DNA from: Sipunculus nudus
Taxonomy: Eukaryota; Annelida; Sipuncula; Golfingiida; Sipunculidae
Direction: 5' to 3'
Assembly (NCBI GenBank): GCA_026874595.1
Contig: CM049320.1
Span: forward strand, 43,160,714-43,224,713
Length of the DNA: 64,000 nucleotides
The notes under the pieces were generated by a model, which saw only the letters and a list, made by a program, of their open reading frames with translations, was not told the origin of the DNA and did no database searches. Shown one piece after another: positions 11,063-22,170 of this stretch (the first letter of the stretch is position 1; every line of letters begins with the position of its first letter). The translations under genes were made by a program, and so were the position numbers.

Positions 11063-12010
11063 ACCTCCAGGAATCTGAGCCAGGATATATCCAATGAAGG
11101 AACAACTGAGGATGTAACCCCTCATCTCCCTCGACCACGTGACCTCGCCCTGGTCACCAAAGCAACAGTTACTAAGCATGAGGGAATCAGTGAAGCAGCA
11201 GAAGGAGGACAGCATGAACTCACAACACAGCGTATAAATATGTAGGGATAATCTATAGTGCAACTAATGTCTGGACAATTCTTGAAATGCCTGATTACAC
11301 AGATTGCTTGTAATATATAGAAGAGAAAACCGCGGAACGGAAAGAACTCCATGATGACAGCCACTTAATTTACACTCGGAAAGAACGTTTAGTTTTATCT
11401 CCAATTTTCAAAAAATAAGATTGCAAGTTGAGGATGATGACCACCTATATGATATGTTTTAAAAAATGACACTAGTGCTCTGAATATCGTGCATTATATC
11501 AAGGTTGTGAGAGCGTTGCTGTCAAAGAGTGGGACGACAGCGCAAAAAATTCCAAATAACCGATTTTCTAGGAACATTATTTTTATATTTCTTTCCAGTA
11601 CTCTTATCTTAACTCCAGTTTACGAGTGGTGATCACGAACTCCAATCAACATGGTTACCAAAAAAAAACCCAAGGGTTACGTAAGGAATGCCGCATAATT
11701 ATCTTCTATTCGTTTGTACAATTCACGCTTTTCATAGAACTTGGCGGAGATTCTTGCATCGGTATATAACGTTTTGTCAATATTACTGCCGGGTCCTTAA
11801 CTCTTGAACCCCCCAGAACCCAATCTGGCCAGCGACATCCCACCAATGTTGAATTGTTGTCGATAAGAACCTCCAGATGGTAGCACCTGTCCGTACACAT
11901 ATTTCTCTGGTTACTGCCGCCGCTCTCGCTGTCTACTGTCCGGCCACAGCCCTCGGAGTCCGGGATCGCCGTGACGTTTGTGTCGTTTGTTAAGTGGGGG
12001 GATCGGCTCT
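11063..12010 (-). pseudogene. Truncated second SLC17 copy
   Basis: Two recognisable pieces. Near 11150-11063 an exon start follows a consensus acceptor (tggtgaccag) and encodes GEVTWSREMRGYILSCSFIG then YILAQIPGG, a close parallel of the intact gene's exon 4536-4306, but homology stops at IPGG. Near 12010-11890 a loop segment (TNVTAIPDSEGCGR) matches the glycosylated loop of exon 5256-5054, but the TM1-coding part is missing: the sequence becomes a dispersed repeat at about 12011. No copies of the later exons are seen between 11 and 5.6 kb. A short alternative isoform cannot be excluded, but a broken tandem duplicate is the simpler reading. Confidence 0.75.
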
Positions 12011-12570
12011 GGTCTCTGGTACCCATATTCTCCGAGCTATGGGGCTTATAAGCACCCTGCCCTCAGCATAATTGAAAATTTGATACCAAAACTTAAAATC
12101 CAGGGAGGTCCATGAAAAGTCTCCTTGGAAACATGAAATTAGGTCTCTGTTAAACATATTCTCAAAACTATTGGGCTTATAAGCACCCCCAGAATAATTG
12201 AAAATTCGATAAAAAAAGTAGGGAACAAATCATAACCATTAAACCCAGAATCTTCTAACTTGACATCCTGAGAGTTCCTTAAAAGTTCTCCCGAGAAACC
12301 TGAAATTGGCTCACTTTGACCTATATTCTCAGAGTTTTTGGGTATGTTTGAGCACCCAAGAAACAATGCAAAATACACACAAATTGCCAGATTTTTCAGG
12401 AAAGGCTGGTTGGATTGTCATCAAATTTGGTGTGCTTTTGTGTCTTGATGAAGCTAATATGCATGAATGATGATGCACCTACATTATCTTAATTAGTTAC
12501 CTGTGCAAGGCTTTTGTCAACATGTCAGTCGGCTGAGCGTCATGACCCATAGTTCGCTTGTTTTATATTA
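12011..12570 (+). repeat. 5'-truncated copy of a dispersed repeat
   Basis: Contains two units of the ~330-bp repeat found at 52.5-54.1 kb (acccatattctccgagctatgggg, agcacccccagaataattga) and ends with the family's tail (gagcgtcatgacccatag). Its left boundary coincides with the point where SLC17 exon homology is lost, so insertion or recombination here probably broke that exon. Confidence 0.75.
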
Positions 12571-12639
12571 AAATTGGGTTTCTGGTATAAATTTGAACAT
12601 CTTAATGGGTTGGGATTAATGACAGGCTTAAATAAAAAG

Positions 12640-14320
12640 TGCTGCCGTGTCTTACAAGACGTGTAGTAGAAAAATGTTCAGGTAGGCCTGGTATGCATAG
12701 ATCAAAGGAACGTCCCAGAAGATGTACAGGACGCTCTATGATACATTGGCATACTATAATAATTTCCATACAGCAAAAAGAAAGAAGTCCTGAATACGGT
12801 CATAATATTTAATCATTCAATAATATTCTCTCCATAAATCTTATGATAACTGCAGAAGATCACGTGTCAAGTTAACACGGCTGTGTCCACACAACCTTTA
12901 CCTCTTTGTGCTAAACCAGAGTCCATAGTTCCCCTACTAACAAGATATTTGCATATGTAAGACCTATAGAAACCTTTGACATTTAACTGTTTGTTGACTG
13001 CTGTCAACAACAAGTAGATTTATATCTAAGTACATAGGTAAATAATATTGGAGTATTCGTGTTTTTAAACAAAAATATCTGCATAAAAGTGTTCCATTAT
13101 ATCTAACATGATAACATGACAACTATGTAACGTCCTCTTGTATAAGTAGTTTTTGATTTGTCGGCGGTAGGATATTCAAGGGATACAAGGTTTTATAAGG
13201 GTCATCGGTCTCTGGCCAGTGATAACAGATTATCACATCATGCTTCTGACACTAGTCATTATTCTGATGTTTAGCTTATGATGTTATGATGGAGAATCTC
13301 GTATATATTCTATGATTGGCTTATTTCTTTATGATGTTGATATTTTTTATTTATTTTTATTTTTGTATATGATCCATGCAGTTCTTATTTGGATCTAGGT
13401 CTATATTTTACTGCTTAAATGCATTTTAAATCCATGGCAAAATGAGTCTCTTCCATGAAATCATGGTCGCTGTTTTGTCTCTGATTATAACTTACTGTTG
13501 ACGAACTGAAACTCGTCCTTAGAATTTGACTGTTCTTGCCAGGCGCGGATCCAGGAGTTTTTGCAGGGAGGGGTCAACGAGTGTCATGCCCCCTCCCCTC
13601 TGGATCTGCGCCTGCTTGCTTGTTCCGTACTCGATCTGCCTGGAGTGGTAAGTCCATCTTTGTGGTGACGTCATTAATTTCGTGTCGTCGTTTATCACGT
13701 TTCTCTCTGTAAGCCGCCATTTTTTCCCCCGTGTGCGCCCATATTCTCTCCACTAGACACCAGGTGCCAATACTCTTCTACACCGGTACTTCTGTTACTG
13801 GACGCCATTTTTTCCAAGAATCTTGAAAAAAGGAAGTGTCGTTTGGCATGCGCAAAGAAACACCCCAAGCATCCGGAGATAAATCCAGCATGGATGTCGT
13901 CCTTGCACAGACCAGCAAAAGTGGACCACACAAAAACAGTGTTGTTTTCTTGTCTTTATTGGGGTCTGCCGGGTCTGATATTCAATCAATGAATATATGA
14001 TTTAAATAATCCAAATCATGGGTCATCATGACTTTCTGTAAAACTCTCTTTTGTCACTTTAAGCAAATATTCATCTCCTTTATTTACAGAATGTACATGT
14101 GATTTCCGGTTTACCCTTCATACTTATTAAAGAACTGAAGATAATGTTTTTCCAAGACCGGTTCTTATATGGCACCTGTGACGGATGTTTATTTAATAGA
14201 CATCGGATACAGGCATGTGCCCCTTTCACAACACCAACGGGGTCAGTATTATTTCGAGATCTCGAGATAATTATATACCGAGATCTGGAAATAAACAGAA
14301 AAAGCCTGTTTGGTAAATCA
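12640..14320. other. Region without a recognised gene; one small inverted-repeat element
   Basis: No coding region recognised. At about 13540-13612 a short element is bounded by inverted ends ggcgcggatccag and ctggatctgcgcct, like the ends seen near 55160 and 55770. At about 14247-14292 lies tcgagatctcgagataa, a fragment of the TIR of the 40.9-42.5 kb element. Confidence 0.55.
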
Positions 14321-14349
14321 GCCACAGTAAGACCCCAGTCACACCAATT

Positions 14350-14945
14350 TGCCGGTGCTGCTACGGTTTAAACCGTGGTAACACCTTGAAGAACCGTGCA
14401 GAACCCTAGCCATACCTTAAAGAACCGTAAGAGTTCCTTGAAGAACCGTGGAAAGCCGTGAGGCACCGGGATTGAGTCCCACGGAAGTTTGAAACGGTTT
14501 AAAATTTCCGGGACATGTCAAGGTACACCGTGGGGAAAGGTCATACCGGGATAAACCGAAGTCAAATCGTAGTAAAAGCGTAGTGACACCGGATACACCG
14601 TCACAACACCTTGACGCCACCGTGAATTTCCGTAGTATTTCCGGGACAACCGGTGACTTTTTGAGGCTTTCAATGGCCTCACGGTACTCCACGGTCCTTT
14701 TACGGTGTTGTCGCGGAGTTTTCACGGCATCCAAGGTACAGCTAAGACTAACCACGGTCCAACTACGGTTTTCACGGTATATGAAGATTTTCTCATGGTG
14801 AAGGGACGGTTCTTCACGGAAATTGACAGTGGAGTCACGTTCAAGCCACGTTTTGGCTACGGTTATCAAGGTGCCGCTACGCAAGACTACGGCATCACAA
14901 GGGTTAGAAAGTGCTAGCCCTTTGGTATAACGGTTTTCCACGATT
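14350..14945. repeat. Left subterminal repeat array of the Harbinger element
   Basis: Many short motifs of the type caccgta / tacggtg / accgtggt in both orientations fill the region between the left TIR and the transposase gene. The open frames here (14417-14941 minus, 14583-14917 plus) are by-products of the repeat. In other DNA transposons such subterminal arrays are transposase or accessory-protein binding sites; here that role is inferred. Confidence 0.7.
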
Positions 14946-15015
14946 TACCACGGTCTTGCATATAAATAGGGGTGATTTATCAATGCTGTCATTCTTGAGC
15001 ATGTGTTCTGCAGAG

Positions 15016-16490
15016 ATGTCACAACAACTTGACCAGAAGAAAAGATTGCAAATGATGAAATGGCAATTGCAACTGAACGAATACCAGTTGAACCAGAAGA
15101 TATTGCATGCACGTTTGCTTTCGGCTGTGGTGAACAGTAAAAGGACAAGAACACCTGTACCAAAACAAGGAGGAAAGGCTCATAGAAGGAAGAGGAGATC
15201 GTGTTGGGTAAGTTATCATTACTCGTACCTTATTCTGTTACAATATTGTTACAATGAATATAGAGTTTGTATAAATGTGATACAAATGATTTCCTTTTCT
15301 GTATATTTATTGCATTTTCTTTTCTGTATTTCCAGGTTCGACCATGGATTGAGAAGCGCCCAAATCTGGGTTTGTATGCGCGTCTATTCAGCGAACTGCG
15401 TGACGAGGACGTCAAGGGCTTTAAGAACTTTATACGTCTGGATCCTGACCTCTTCAAGGAAGTGTTATCCCATATCCAGCCAAGAATAACCAAGCAGGAC
15501 ACCAACTATAGAAAAGCACTGTCACCTGGGCTTAAACTTGCGATAACACTACGGTACTTGGCAGCAGGGGACAACTACCATTCTCTCATGTATGGTTTTC
15601 GTGTCGCCCACAACACAATATCACACGTCGTCAAAGAAGTCTGCACAGCAATTAAAGAGGAGTTTGCCGAGGAAGTCATGCCTTGTCCAAGTACTCCAGA
15701 TGAATGGAAGAAGATCGCTCAAGGATTCTCAGATCGTTGGCAGTTCCACAACTGTCTTGGTGCTCTCGACGAAAAACATATAGCGATAAGGTGTCCACGA
15801 CGAGGGGGTTCGATATACTATAACTACAAAGGTTTTCACTCCATAATTCTTATGGCTCTAGTGGATTCAGAATATAAATTCATCTGGGCTGAGGTGGAAG
15901 GAAATGGATCTGCAGGTGACGCACAAGTATTCAACGAGAGCGAACTGAAGCAAGCCATTGAACTTGGAACCATGGGATTTCCAGAATCAGAACCACTACC
16001 AGGAGGCGAGGAATATGTCCCGTTCTTTATCATTGCTGATGACGCCTTCGCTATGAGAACATGGCTCATGAAACCATACAGCAAACGCCATATGACTATA
16101 GAGGAAAGAATATTTAACTATAGAATCTCGAGAGCTCGTCGTATCGTGGAAAACGCATTCGGGATTACAGCTCACCGTTTCCAATGTCTCCTTAAACCAA
16201 TGCAACAGGAACCTGATTCCGTCATTCGTATAGTACAAGCATGCATGGTTCTGCACAATTTAATTCGTATACGTTGTGGTAAAAAAGATCCAGAGCTCGA
16301 GTGCGTCGACCAAGAAGACGACAACCACAACATCGCCGAGGGAAATTGGCGTGCAGCAGGACAACTACGTGATGGAGGGGGCAGTATGGGAAATAACAGA
16401 ATGACAGAAGTCGCCAAGAGACAACGAGAATACTTGAAGGATTATTACAATGACATTGGTGCTGTTCCGTGGCAAAAAGATATGATATAA
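15016..16490 (+). CDS. Harbinger (HARBI1-like) DDE transposase, two exons, intact
   Basis: Two exons, 15016-15207 and 15336-16490, joined at TGG/gtaagt and ttccag/GTT in phase 0, give about 448 aa. The start is the ATG opening MSQQLDQKKRL; an in-frame ATG 33 nt upstream is possible. Residues 1-64 are basic and Gln-rich. The DDE_Tnp_4-type nuclease follows: first Asp in GALDEKH (about 209), second in IIADDAF (about 299), Glu in RIVENAFG (about 336). The C-terminus (VAKRQREYLKDYY) is typical of the family. Length and catalytic residues are complete. It cuts and pastes the element with the help of the partner gene at 17.5-19.0 kb. Confidence 0.92.
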
Positions 16491-16545
16491 TGACTGATAC
16501 GTATTAATGATGGCATGTTTTTTGTATTTAAGGAATAATACGGAC

Positions 16546-16548
<3 letters not shown>

Positions 16549-16626
<78 letters not shown>
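16549..16626. repeat. (AT)n microsatellite inside the Harbinger element
   Basis: Long AT tract about 60 bp after the transposase stop codon. Confidence 0.93.
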
Positions 16627-16628
<2 letters not shown>

Positions 16629-16629
16629 C

Positions 16630-17500
16630 AAAATCATTTATGTTTGTTATGTTTGTGTGTATTATGTGATTTTACATGCTTTGATGATAAATACTGTGAA
16701 ATGATGGCGTAAAAATAAAAGATCTTAACATTGCGAAAAGAAAACAAAATTTAATAACACGAAAGGAATATTGATAAGCAATTATAATAATAATAAAACG
16801 ATTAAATTGACAAATAAAATGTTTGATTAAATAGATGCCAAAGGAAAATATACCGAATAATTATTAGCGAATATAACATAACAGTTTAAAATTTTAAAAA
16901 TGGTTATGGATTTATAAAAAGAATAACACATAAAAATTATGGTTTAACACGATATTTTACACTGTGGCCCTGACACTAATTTTAAGGACACGTTGAATGT
17001 CACATAAATGACAATATCTAGAATAATATCATAAATGAAATCATGTTATTAGTTCATTTTGTAAGTATATAGATTATTATTATTATTTTTTTATGTCAAA
17101 ATTTTCGTATTTTTATTTTTCATGTGTTTTTTTTTTCGGTCCAATTGATCCTTTTGATCTTTGAAACTCTTGGAATTTTTTTTTTTATGCTAAGCAATTT
17201 TTTCTTTATAATATAAAACCCAACAATTTTTTGAAGTTTCAAATTTTATTAGGTCAATAGAACATGGTTATGTCGAAGCAAATACAAAAACAAACTTTGT
17301 GAATAGAATAATATTAAAACAACATAAAATCATATTCAAAGAATAAGCACGGAGGAACTGAAATAATTAAAATTACTACAATTTAGAGTCCAAGAACCAA
17401 CTGGATCAAGTTATCACTGGGGTGGCTGCTACTGTGGCGCCATTAGTGGCGGCGTGTTCAAAGATGCAGTGGTCGATAGATTCGCATCAAAGTCTGACGA
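16630..17500. other. AT-rich spacer between convergent Harbinger genes
   Basis: About 870 bp, very AT-rich, with no ORF of interest. It should contain the 3' UTRs of both transposon genes; an aataaa string lies near 16713 for the plus-strand gene. Confidence 0.6.
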
Positions 17501-17513
17501 CGCGTTGAGGGCT

Positions 17514-19006
17514 TCAACAAACGAAAAGGACGATGGCGTGCTGGATGGCCTCTGTACAGGTACAGCTGGATTGAGGCCTGCTGTTGGTGTTGCTGTCTGC
17601 CAGCTTGTACCCGGCCACGAGTGTACTTGCTGTGTCTGCTGTGTTGCTTAATGTTGAGACTCCCCTGGAATATTGGGGAAGTTCATCATTGTTATATGGC
17701 CTGGTTCCCGTTGCTGTCGTTGTGTACGTCGTGGATTGCTGTGGAGAAGCAGTAGAGACGAGTGCACCTGTGATCGTACCCAAAGAAACGAGTGGCACTG
17801 GCTGGCGTTGTGACTCCTCCACTGATGCCAGGACTACTTCTAATGACTTTCTGAAGTAGTCGTGCAGGTGCTGTTCGCTTATGCTATGGGACATGGCCCC
17901 CAGAAAGTTGGCCCAGGCAGTGCGAACATTTGCCGTATCTGTGTTCAATAGCCCTTGAATTTGGTTTTGTAACCTGCTGCTGTCCTGCGATGTCTGCATG
18001 AGTGATTGCAGGATGTCGTCTATTCGGTCAGTGGATCGCCGGGCGCTAGGACATTCCGTGGGCGACACAGTGCTAGTTTTCTTGGCAGCGGATGGAGGAG
18101 ACATATGAGATCGTCTTACTGTGGACGTGGATGCCCCAATGTCTGGCACATCAGAAGCAGTGGCTGTCGCTGTGGCCTCTTCGTCAGATAGTATCTCAGG
18201 GGGTGGCGTTGGTGAACGCGGGGAGTCCCCTTGTGTGTCGGTGGTAGGCAATCTTGATGCAAACTGAAAAAAATATAAATGAAGATTCATTCATAAGAAA
18301 TTGTTTTATTGTTATTATTTTTGGCTGTAAAACAGTTCAGTTTATAGGCCTATTTGGAATTATCAGATAAATTGCAACATGAAAATTATAAATATGACAA
18401 TAACCAATGCTATACTTACACTGACGGTTCCACGCCCCCTCAGACGAACTATATGATCCACAAGAAATCTGAACTTGTCCACTATGAATTTGTCGCGGTC
18501 TGTAAGCTCCTTTCGTGACGACCCGTACTTATTAGATGTTACCTTGCCAACTCTCGTTCGTATCGAATCATACCATGTGCGAAGAATGACCCCACTTTCC
18601 AGATTCAGTTCAGCAGCTTTTTCGTCCAACATTCTTTTCTTCCTTTTAATAATTTTTTTGTAATCTGCTTTGCCCTTATCATACAAGAACTGGTTCGCTT
18701 TCAGCCACTCAGCGAGATCTGCTTCCACTGCCTCACTAATGTTGATGGGCACCTTCCTCACTCTGCCTGGTTTTTTTTTTTTTTTTTTGCAGAAGCAGCA
18801 GTTTCATCATCATCATCTTGTTCTGGTTCTTGAACGTCGTCATCTTTATCATCACCAACGTCCCTGGTTGAGCCTGGAGCAGATCTAGTTGCTGATTTTG
18901 ACGTTGAGGCTCCTAATTCATCATCAGGTCTCTGTGTGTCCTCTTCCTCATCTGTAACCGTCTTGGTTGGCTCGGCTTTTCTCTTTCGCATTTTTCTTTT
19001 TGGCAT
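17514..19006 (-). CDS. Harbinger DNA-binding partner (Myb/SANT or trihelix-like), two exons, frame break in poly-A
   Basis: Exon 1 is 19006-18420 and exon 2 is 18263-17514; the junction (AGT/gtaagt, ttttttcag/TTT) is phase 0. It starts with a basic/acidic tail (MPKRKMRKRKAEP, then EEEDTQRPDDE). After an 18-A run comes a helical DNA-binding region (EADLAEWLKANQFLYDKGK, then LRTWYDSIRTRVGK) typical of Harbinger second proteins. Exon 2 is Ser/Thr/Gln-rich with an amphipathic stretch near DRIDDILQSLMQTSQDSSR. Total is about 445 aa if the A-run had 19 (or 16) residues. With 18 the frame ends at NQAE and a separate frame starts at RKVPINISEAV. This is either a disabling slip or a homopolymer length error. 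The product is expected to bring the transposase to the ends and into the nucleus. Confidence 0.82.
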
Positions 19007-19129
19007 AATAATAGCCTACTAATGGCTGTCAAAAATAAATAATCAAAACTGTCAATAAACAGTGAGTGGACACGGATGAGCGGCTTATTTTTCTCGTGTT
19101 TTTTTTTTTTTTTTCAAACTGTGCTGGAA

Positions 19130-19575
19130 TGCTTGTGTTACCGCTCTTTTATAGCCCACGGCGTGTCTACCGTAATAAACCGTAGTAACACCGTAGTAAG
19201 ACCTTAGTGGCACCGTGACCACCGCAAGTCCACCGTAAATCCACCGTTGCAGCACCGTAAGTACCGTAGCAACACCGTAGTGGCACCGTATAGAACCGTA
19301 GGTCAAAACAGCTACACCGTGGGTCTTACCGTGGTGAACCGTAATGACACCGTGGGCACCGTAGTGTCACCTTATTGACACCCTAGTGCCACCGGAACAA
19401 ACCGTGAGTATACCGTGCAATACCGTACTGACACATGGGAAGATGATGACCGTTGACGATCGTCGAGACCTCCACGGTGGATTTTACGAAATTTCGTCCC
19501 GGTTCTTCGCGGTTTGAAAACCGGGACGAACCGGGGGTACATAAAACACCGTAGTAACACCTGTGGTCGGTGGGA
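19130..19575. repeat. Right subterminal repeat array of the Harbinger element
   Basis: Dense repeats of caccgtagtaacaccgtag / accgtagtggcaccg, mirroring the left array in inverted orientation. The nearby open frames on the minus strand are repeat artefacts. Confidence 0.75.
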
Positions 19576-19667
19576 CTGGGGCTTACCAATTAGAGAGCAT
19601 GCGAAATATTTGATTCTCGAGTTGAATACAGTGAGAACATGCACTGAGATGACACTGTGGTACACAC

Positions 19668-19758
19668 GTTTGTATACAGGGCGCGCATTATGATGGGGCT
19701 GACGATGTCGCGGATGGTAGACAACATGTTGGACATGCTGTATATCAAACCGACGAAC
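19668..19758 (-). pseudogene. Isolated SLC17 exon (late TM region), degenerate
   Basis: A 91-bp exon with acceptor ttctatacag and donor gtgtgt encodes VGLIYSMSN, STIRDIVSP and IIMRALYTN. It aligns with the SLC17 exon normally reading GISNTxATIPGIISP, and ends where that exon ends in the family. Two conserved Gly/Pro positions are replaced (R, D). Its neighbours in a gene would be a C-terminal exon to the left, now separated by the Harbinger insertion, and upstream exons to the right. Probably a relic of a third SLC17 copy. Confidence 0.65.
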
Positions 19759-20754
19759 CTGTATAGAAAGTCAGAAATGTGGATTCTCATGGCCCGCCTC
19801 CAACCTACGGCAAGGTAATTACACTCCCACTTTGTTCCAACTAACTGGCCCAGGAATGCGCACGTTTAGGCAACAGACACAAGAACAGAATCACAGGGCC
19901 TTGTGCACCCGGGTTGCCGGGCCGGTTAGCTGTCAGTCTAAACGAAACGTAACAACAATGGCTCATTGCCACAGGCACTTGTCAGAATATAAGGAGTATT
20001 TTTTTTACTCCTTTATAGGTTCTGTCGTATCCTTGCAAAGCTTTAAACTGATGGCCACCGATTTAATATCAAAAACGACCAAAACATTGAGTGCCAAGCA
20101 AGCTCTTTCATGTCTGTGATTTTTTTATGACCTACTTATGGTACATTATAATACAGACTGGTTTTCAGCTCACATTTCACAATAAATATTACGTTTACAA
20201 CACTCCTCCCTCCTATCATATAAATTTACACTGTACATGATATTTACCCAATTATAGACGGAATTGTCTTTGGTTTTACATTAATGCATTGCTGTTCAAT
20301 CTAATACACTATGTGTAAGTTCCCACATGTTAACATTTTTTATATGATTTTATAAAGTATAAACTGGCTAATTTAATTTTTGAAATGAACCTGTTCTAAC
20401 TATTTAATTTGTCTGGTGATTTTTCTACCTGAACGACTAAACGTTCAATCATTAGGTTTCTTGGTATAATGCAATGAACTTGCATAAGAGGGTACATCTC
20501 TATCTAACTGAGAGTTATCTGTAGGATCCTAGATTTCAGTATCATGTAAAACTGCTGTTTGTGAATCCTTTACATTTTAAACAGTTTTTATAAAACATTT
20601 TTAACTTTCTCGGTACTCTTGTCACACTCGGTACTCTTATTTACATAATATACTGTGTTTGTTAAGAGTGCACTTCAGGCAGGGGCGTCAATATAGGTGG
20701 ATGGAAGATATATCCCCCCCAAGACCTGTACCAGTTCACCTGATTTATTTGTTT

Positions 20755-20756
<2 letters not shown>

Positions 20757-20819
<63 letters not shown>
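20757..20819. repeat. (CA)n(TA)n microsatellite
   Basis: Compound CA then TA tract immediately left of the miniature LTR element; the TA tract resumes at 21236-21286 on the other side. Further AT tracts occur near 21345-21380 and 21559-21605. Confidence 0.93.
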
Positions 20820-20823
<4 letters not shown>

Positions 20824-21231
20824 ACAGGGTGAGAAATGACTGGTGGGCCGATCGTGGAATCAAATCCGCACGGCATGCACAGAAGTCCGGCATTCTAACC
20901 GCTTTGCCAGAAAAGCAAGCTTCTTTGGTAAAGAAGTTGGAACCCTTATATGTGCACCGTGACATTCACCCCCTCTCCGAGGACGTTAAGTCCCCAGAAC
21001 GCAGGGTTATTATCCCGGGGGTCACATCAGTGAACTAGGTGGATGTAATGACACGATCCACAACTCCCGGGCACCACGTTTGGCGCCAAATGTCACAGGG
21101 TGAGAAATGACTGGTGGGCCGATCGTGGAATCGTACCCGCACGGCATGCACAGAAATCCGGCTATCTAACCGCTTCACCAAAAAAGCAAGCTTCTTTGGC
21201 AAGGAAGTTGGAACGCTTATATGTGCACCGT

Positions 21232-21235
<4 letters not shown>
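20820..21235 (-). mobile_element. LTR-type miniature (TRIM-class) retroelement, 416 bp
   Basis: Two direct 145-bp repeats (20820-20964 and 21091-21235), each TGTCAC...GTGACA, flank only 126 bp. On the minus strand the first repeat is followed, after a few bases, by TGGCGCCAAACGTGGTGCC, which resembles a tRNA primer-binding region of gypsy-type elements. The second is preceded by a purine tract (ggagagggggtgaa) as a polypurine tract. There is no coding capacity. (AT)n flanks both sides, so a target duplication cannot be read. The LTRs differ at about ten positions. Each LTR also holds a tRNA-like stretch with box A-like tggtgaagcgg and box B-like ggtacgattcc strings. Confidence 0.8.
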
Positions 21236-21290
<55 letters not shown>

Positions 21291-21345
21291 GGTAGTGTTA
21301 CCCTCCGATGTAAAGTGCTCTATGGCCTACAGACTTATATACATG

Positions 21346-21384
<39 letters not shown>

Positions 21385-21566
21385 CGTATTATTTAAATAA
21401 AAAACTTTCTTCGTCGCCCTTTAGGTAACACATCATAAAATACACAGTTATAAATTTATTCTTGTTTTCTTTGTTTTCAAGACACCATCCAGCTGTTGAC
21501 CATATTTTACTCTGGAAACCTTGTCTTGATGATCTTTGACAAAGACCTTTCAATTTAATATATATA

Positions 21567-21608
<42 letters not shown>

Positions 21609-21785
21609 AAACCAGGTTTTCAGATATATTGCAATTTATTTAGAATTCAAACAAATTAACACATCACACATTAAGGACTTAATATAAACTGGTGCGATCC
21701 ACTCTTGCTTTGCTATATTTGATCACGATATTTGATTCCAAATTGTCCAAATCTAACTATATGTTCCATGATAAGGGGGTGTGAG

Positions 21786-21962
21786 ACACGCGCCGGGCTG
21801 GAAGCGAGATAAACCACGCGGTGATGAGAACGTCTCCTTCACCCAAGAGCATTCTACTCAACAGACAGAACCATTTCAACGTAACAGCACGGTCTGCGAG
21901 TAACGACATGGAGTGGTCCGTTATCAAGTCACACGCCCAAAAACCAGGCCAGTGTGTAGAAG
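21786..21962 (-). pseudogene. Possible decayed SLC17 exon
   Basis: A minus-strand frame contains ACDLITDHSMSLLADRAVTL, then KWFCLLSRMLLG and VLITAWFI. This resembles the SLC17 loop and TM segment that normally read (A/G)D.LR...LSTTxVRKIF...GM. It lies upstream, in gene orientation, of the exon at 19668-19758, as expected in one gene. A donor-like gtgtct follows, but there is no clear acceptor and identity is low. Confidence 0.35.
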
Positions 21963-22139
21963 GTGGTTGTTTCAATTAGACTTGTGTGCGGAAGGTAGTT
22001 GTTTTAATAAGGCTAGTGTGCGAGAAGGAGTTTAATTCTGACTAGTGTGCGGGAAGTAGTTGTTTCAATCTGATCAGTGTGCGTGAGGAAGTCGTTTTTA
22101 TTAGGTTTGTGTGCGGAAGGTAGTCGTTTCAATGAAGCC

Positions 22140-22170
22140 AGTGAACGGGGGGGGGGGGGGGGGGGGTCGC
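22140..22170. repeat. Poly-G run within a tgtgcgggaggtagttgtttcaat-type tandem repeat
   Basis: From about 21960 to 22260 a degenerate ~45-bp unit (gtgtgcgggaggtagttgttt) repeats about seven times, with a G homopolymer at about 22148-22167. Confidence 0.7.

Larger units (their letters stand above)
14327..19586. mobile_element. PIF/Harbinger DNA transposon, about 5.3 kb
   Basis: Bounded by inverted ends: left gtaagaccccagtcacacc and right, reverse-complemented, gtaagccccagtcccacc. If the TIR is taken to start at the G before the CCCC run, the flanking trinucleotides are TAA and TTA, an imperfect version of the family's 3-bp target duplication. Inside are two convergent genes: a DDE transposase (plus) and a DNA-binding partner (minus), the standard Harbinger pair. 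Both ends carry ~450-600 bp of dense subterminal repeats of caccgtagtaacaccgtag and its complement. The right end lies about 80 bp from a decayed SLC17 exon. Confidence 0.88.

Noticed and set aside
14417-14941. 174-codon minus-strand frame
   Set aside because: Lies wholly in the left subterminal repeat array of the Harbinger; the open frame results from the repeated caccgta motifs.
16507-16704. Tyr/Ile-repeat proteins here and at many other sites
   Set aside because: Direct translations of (AT)n microsatellites.
20820-21235. Pair of tRNA genes on the minus strand
   Set aside because: Box A- and box B-like strings are present but acceptor and T stems do not pair, and both copies fall inside matched 145-bp repeats with TG/CA ends, so LTRs are the better reading.
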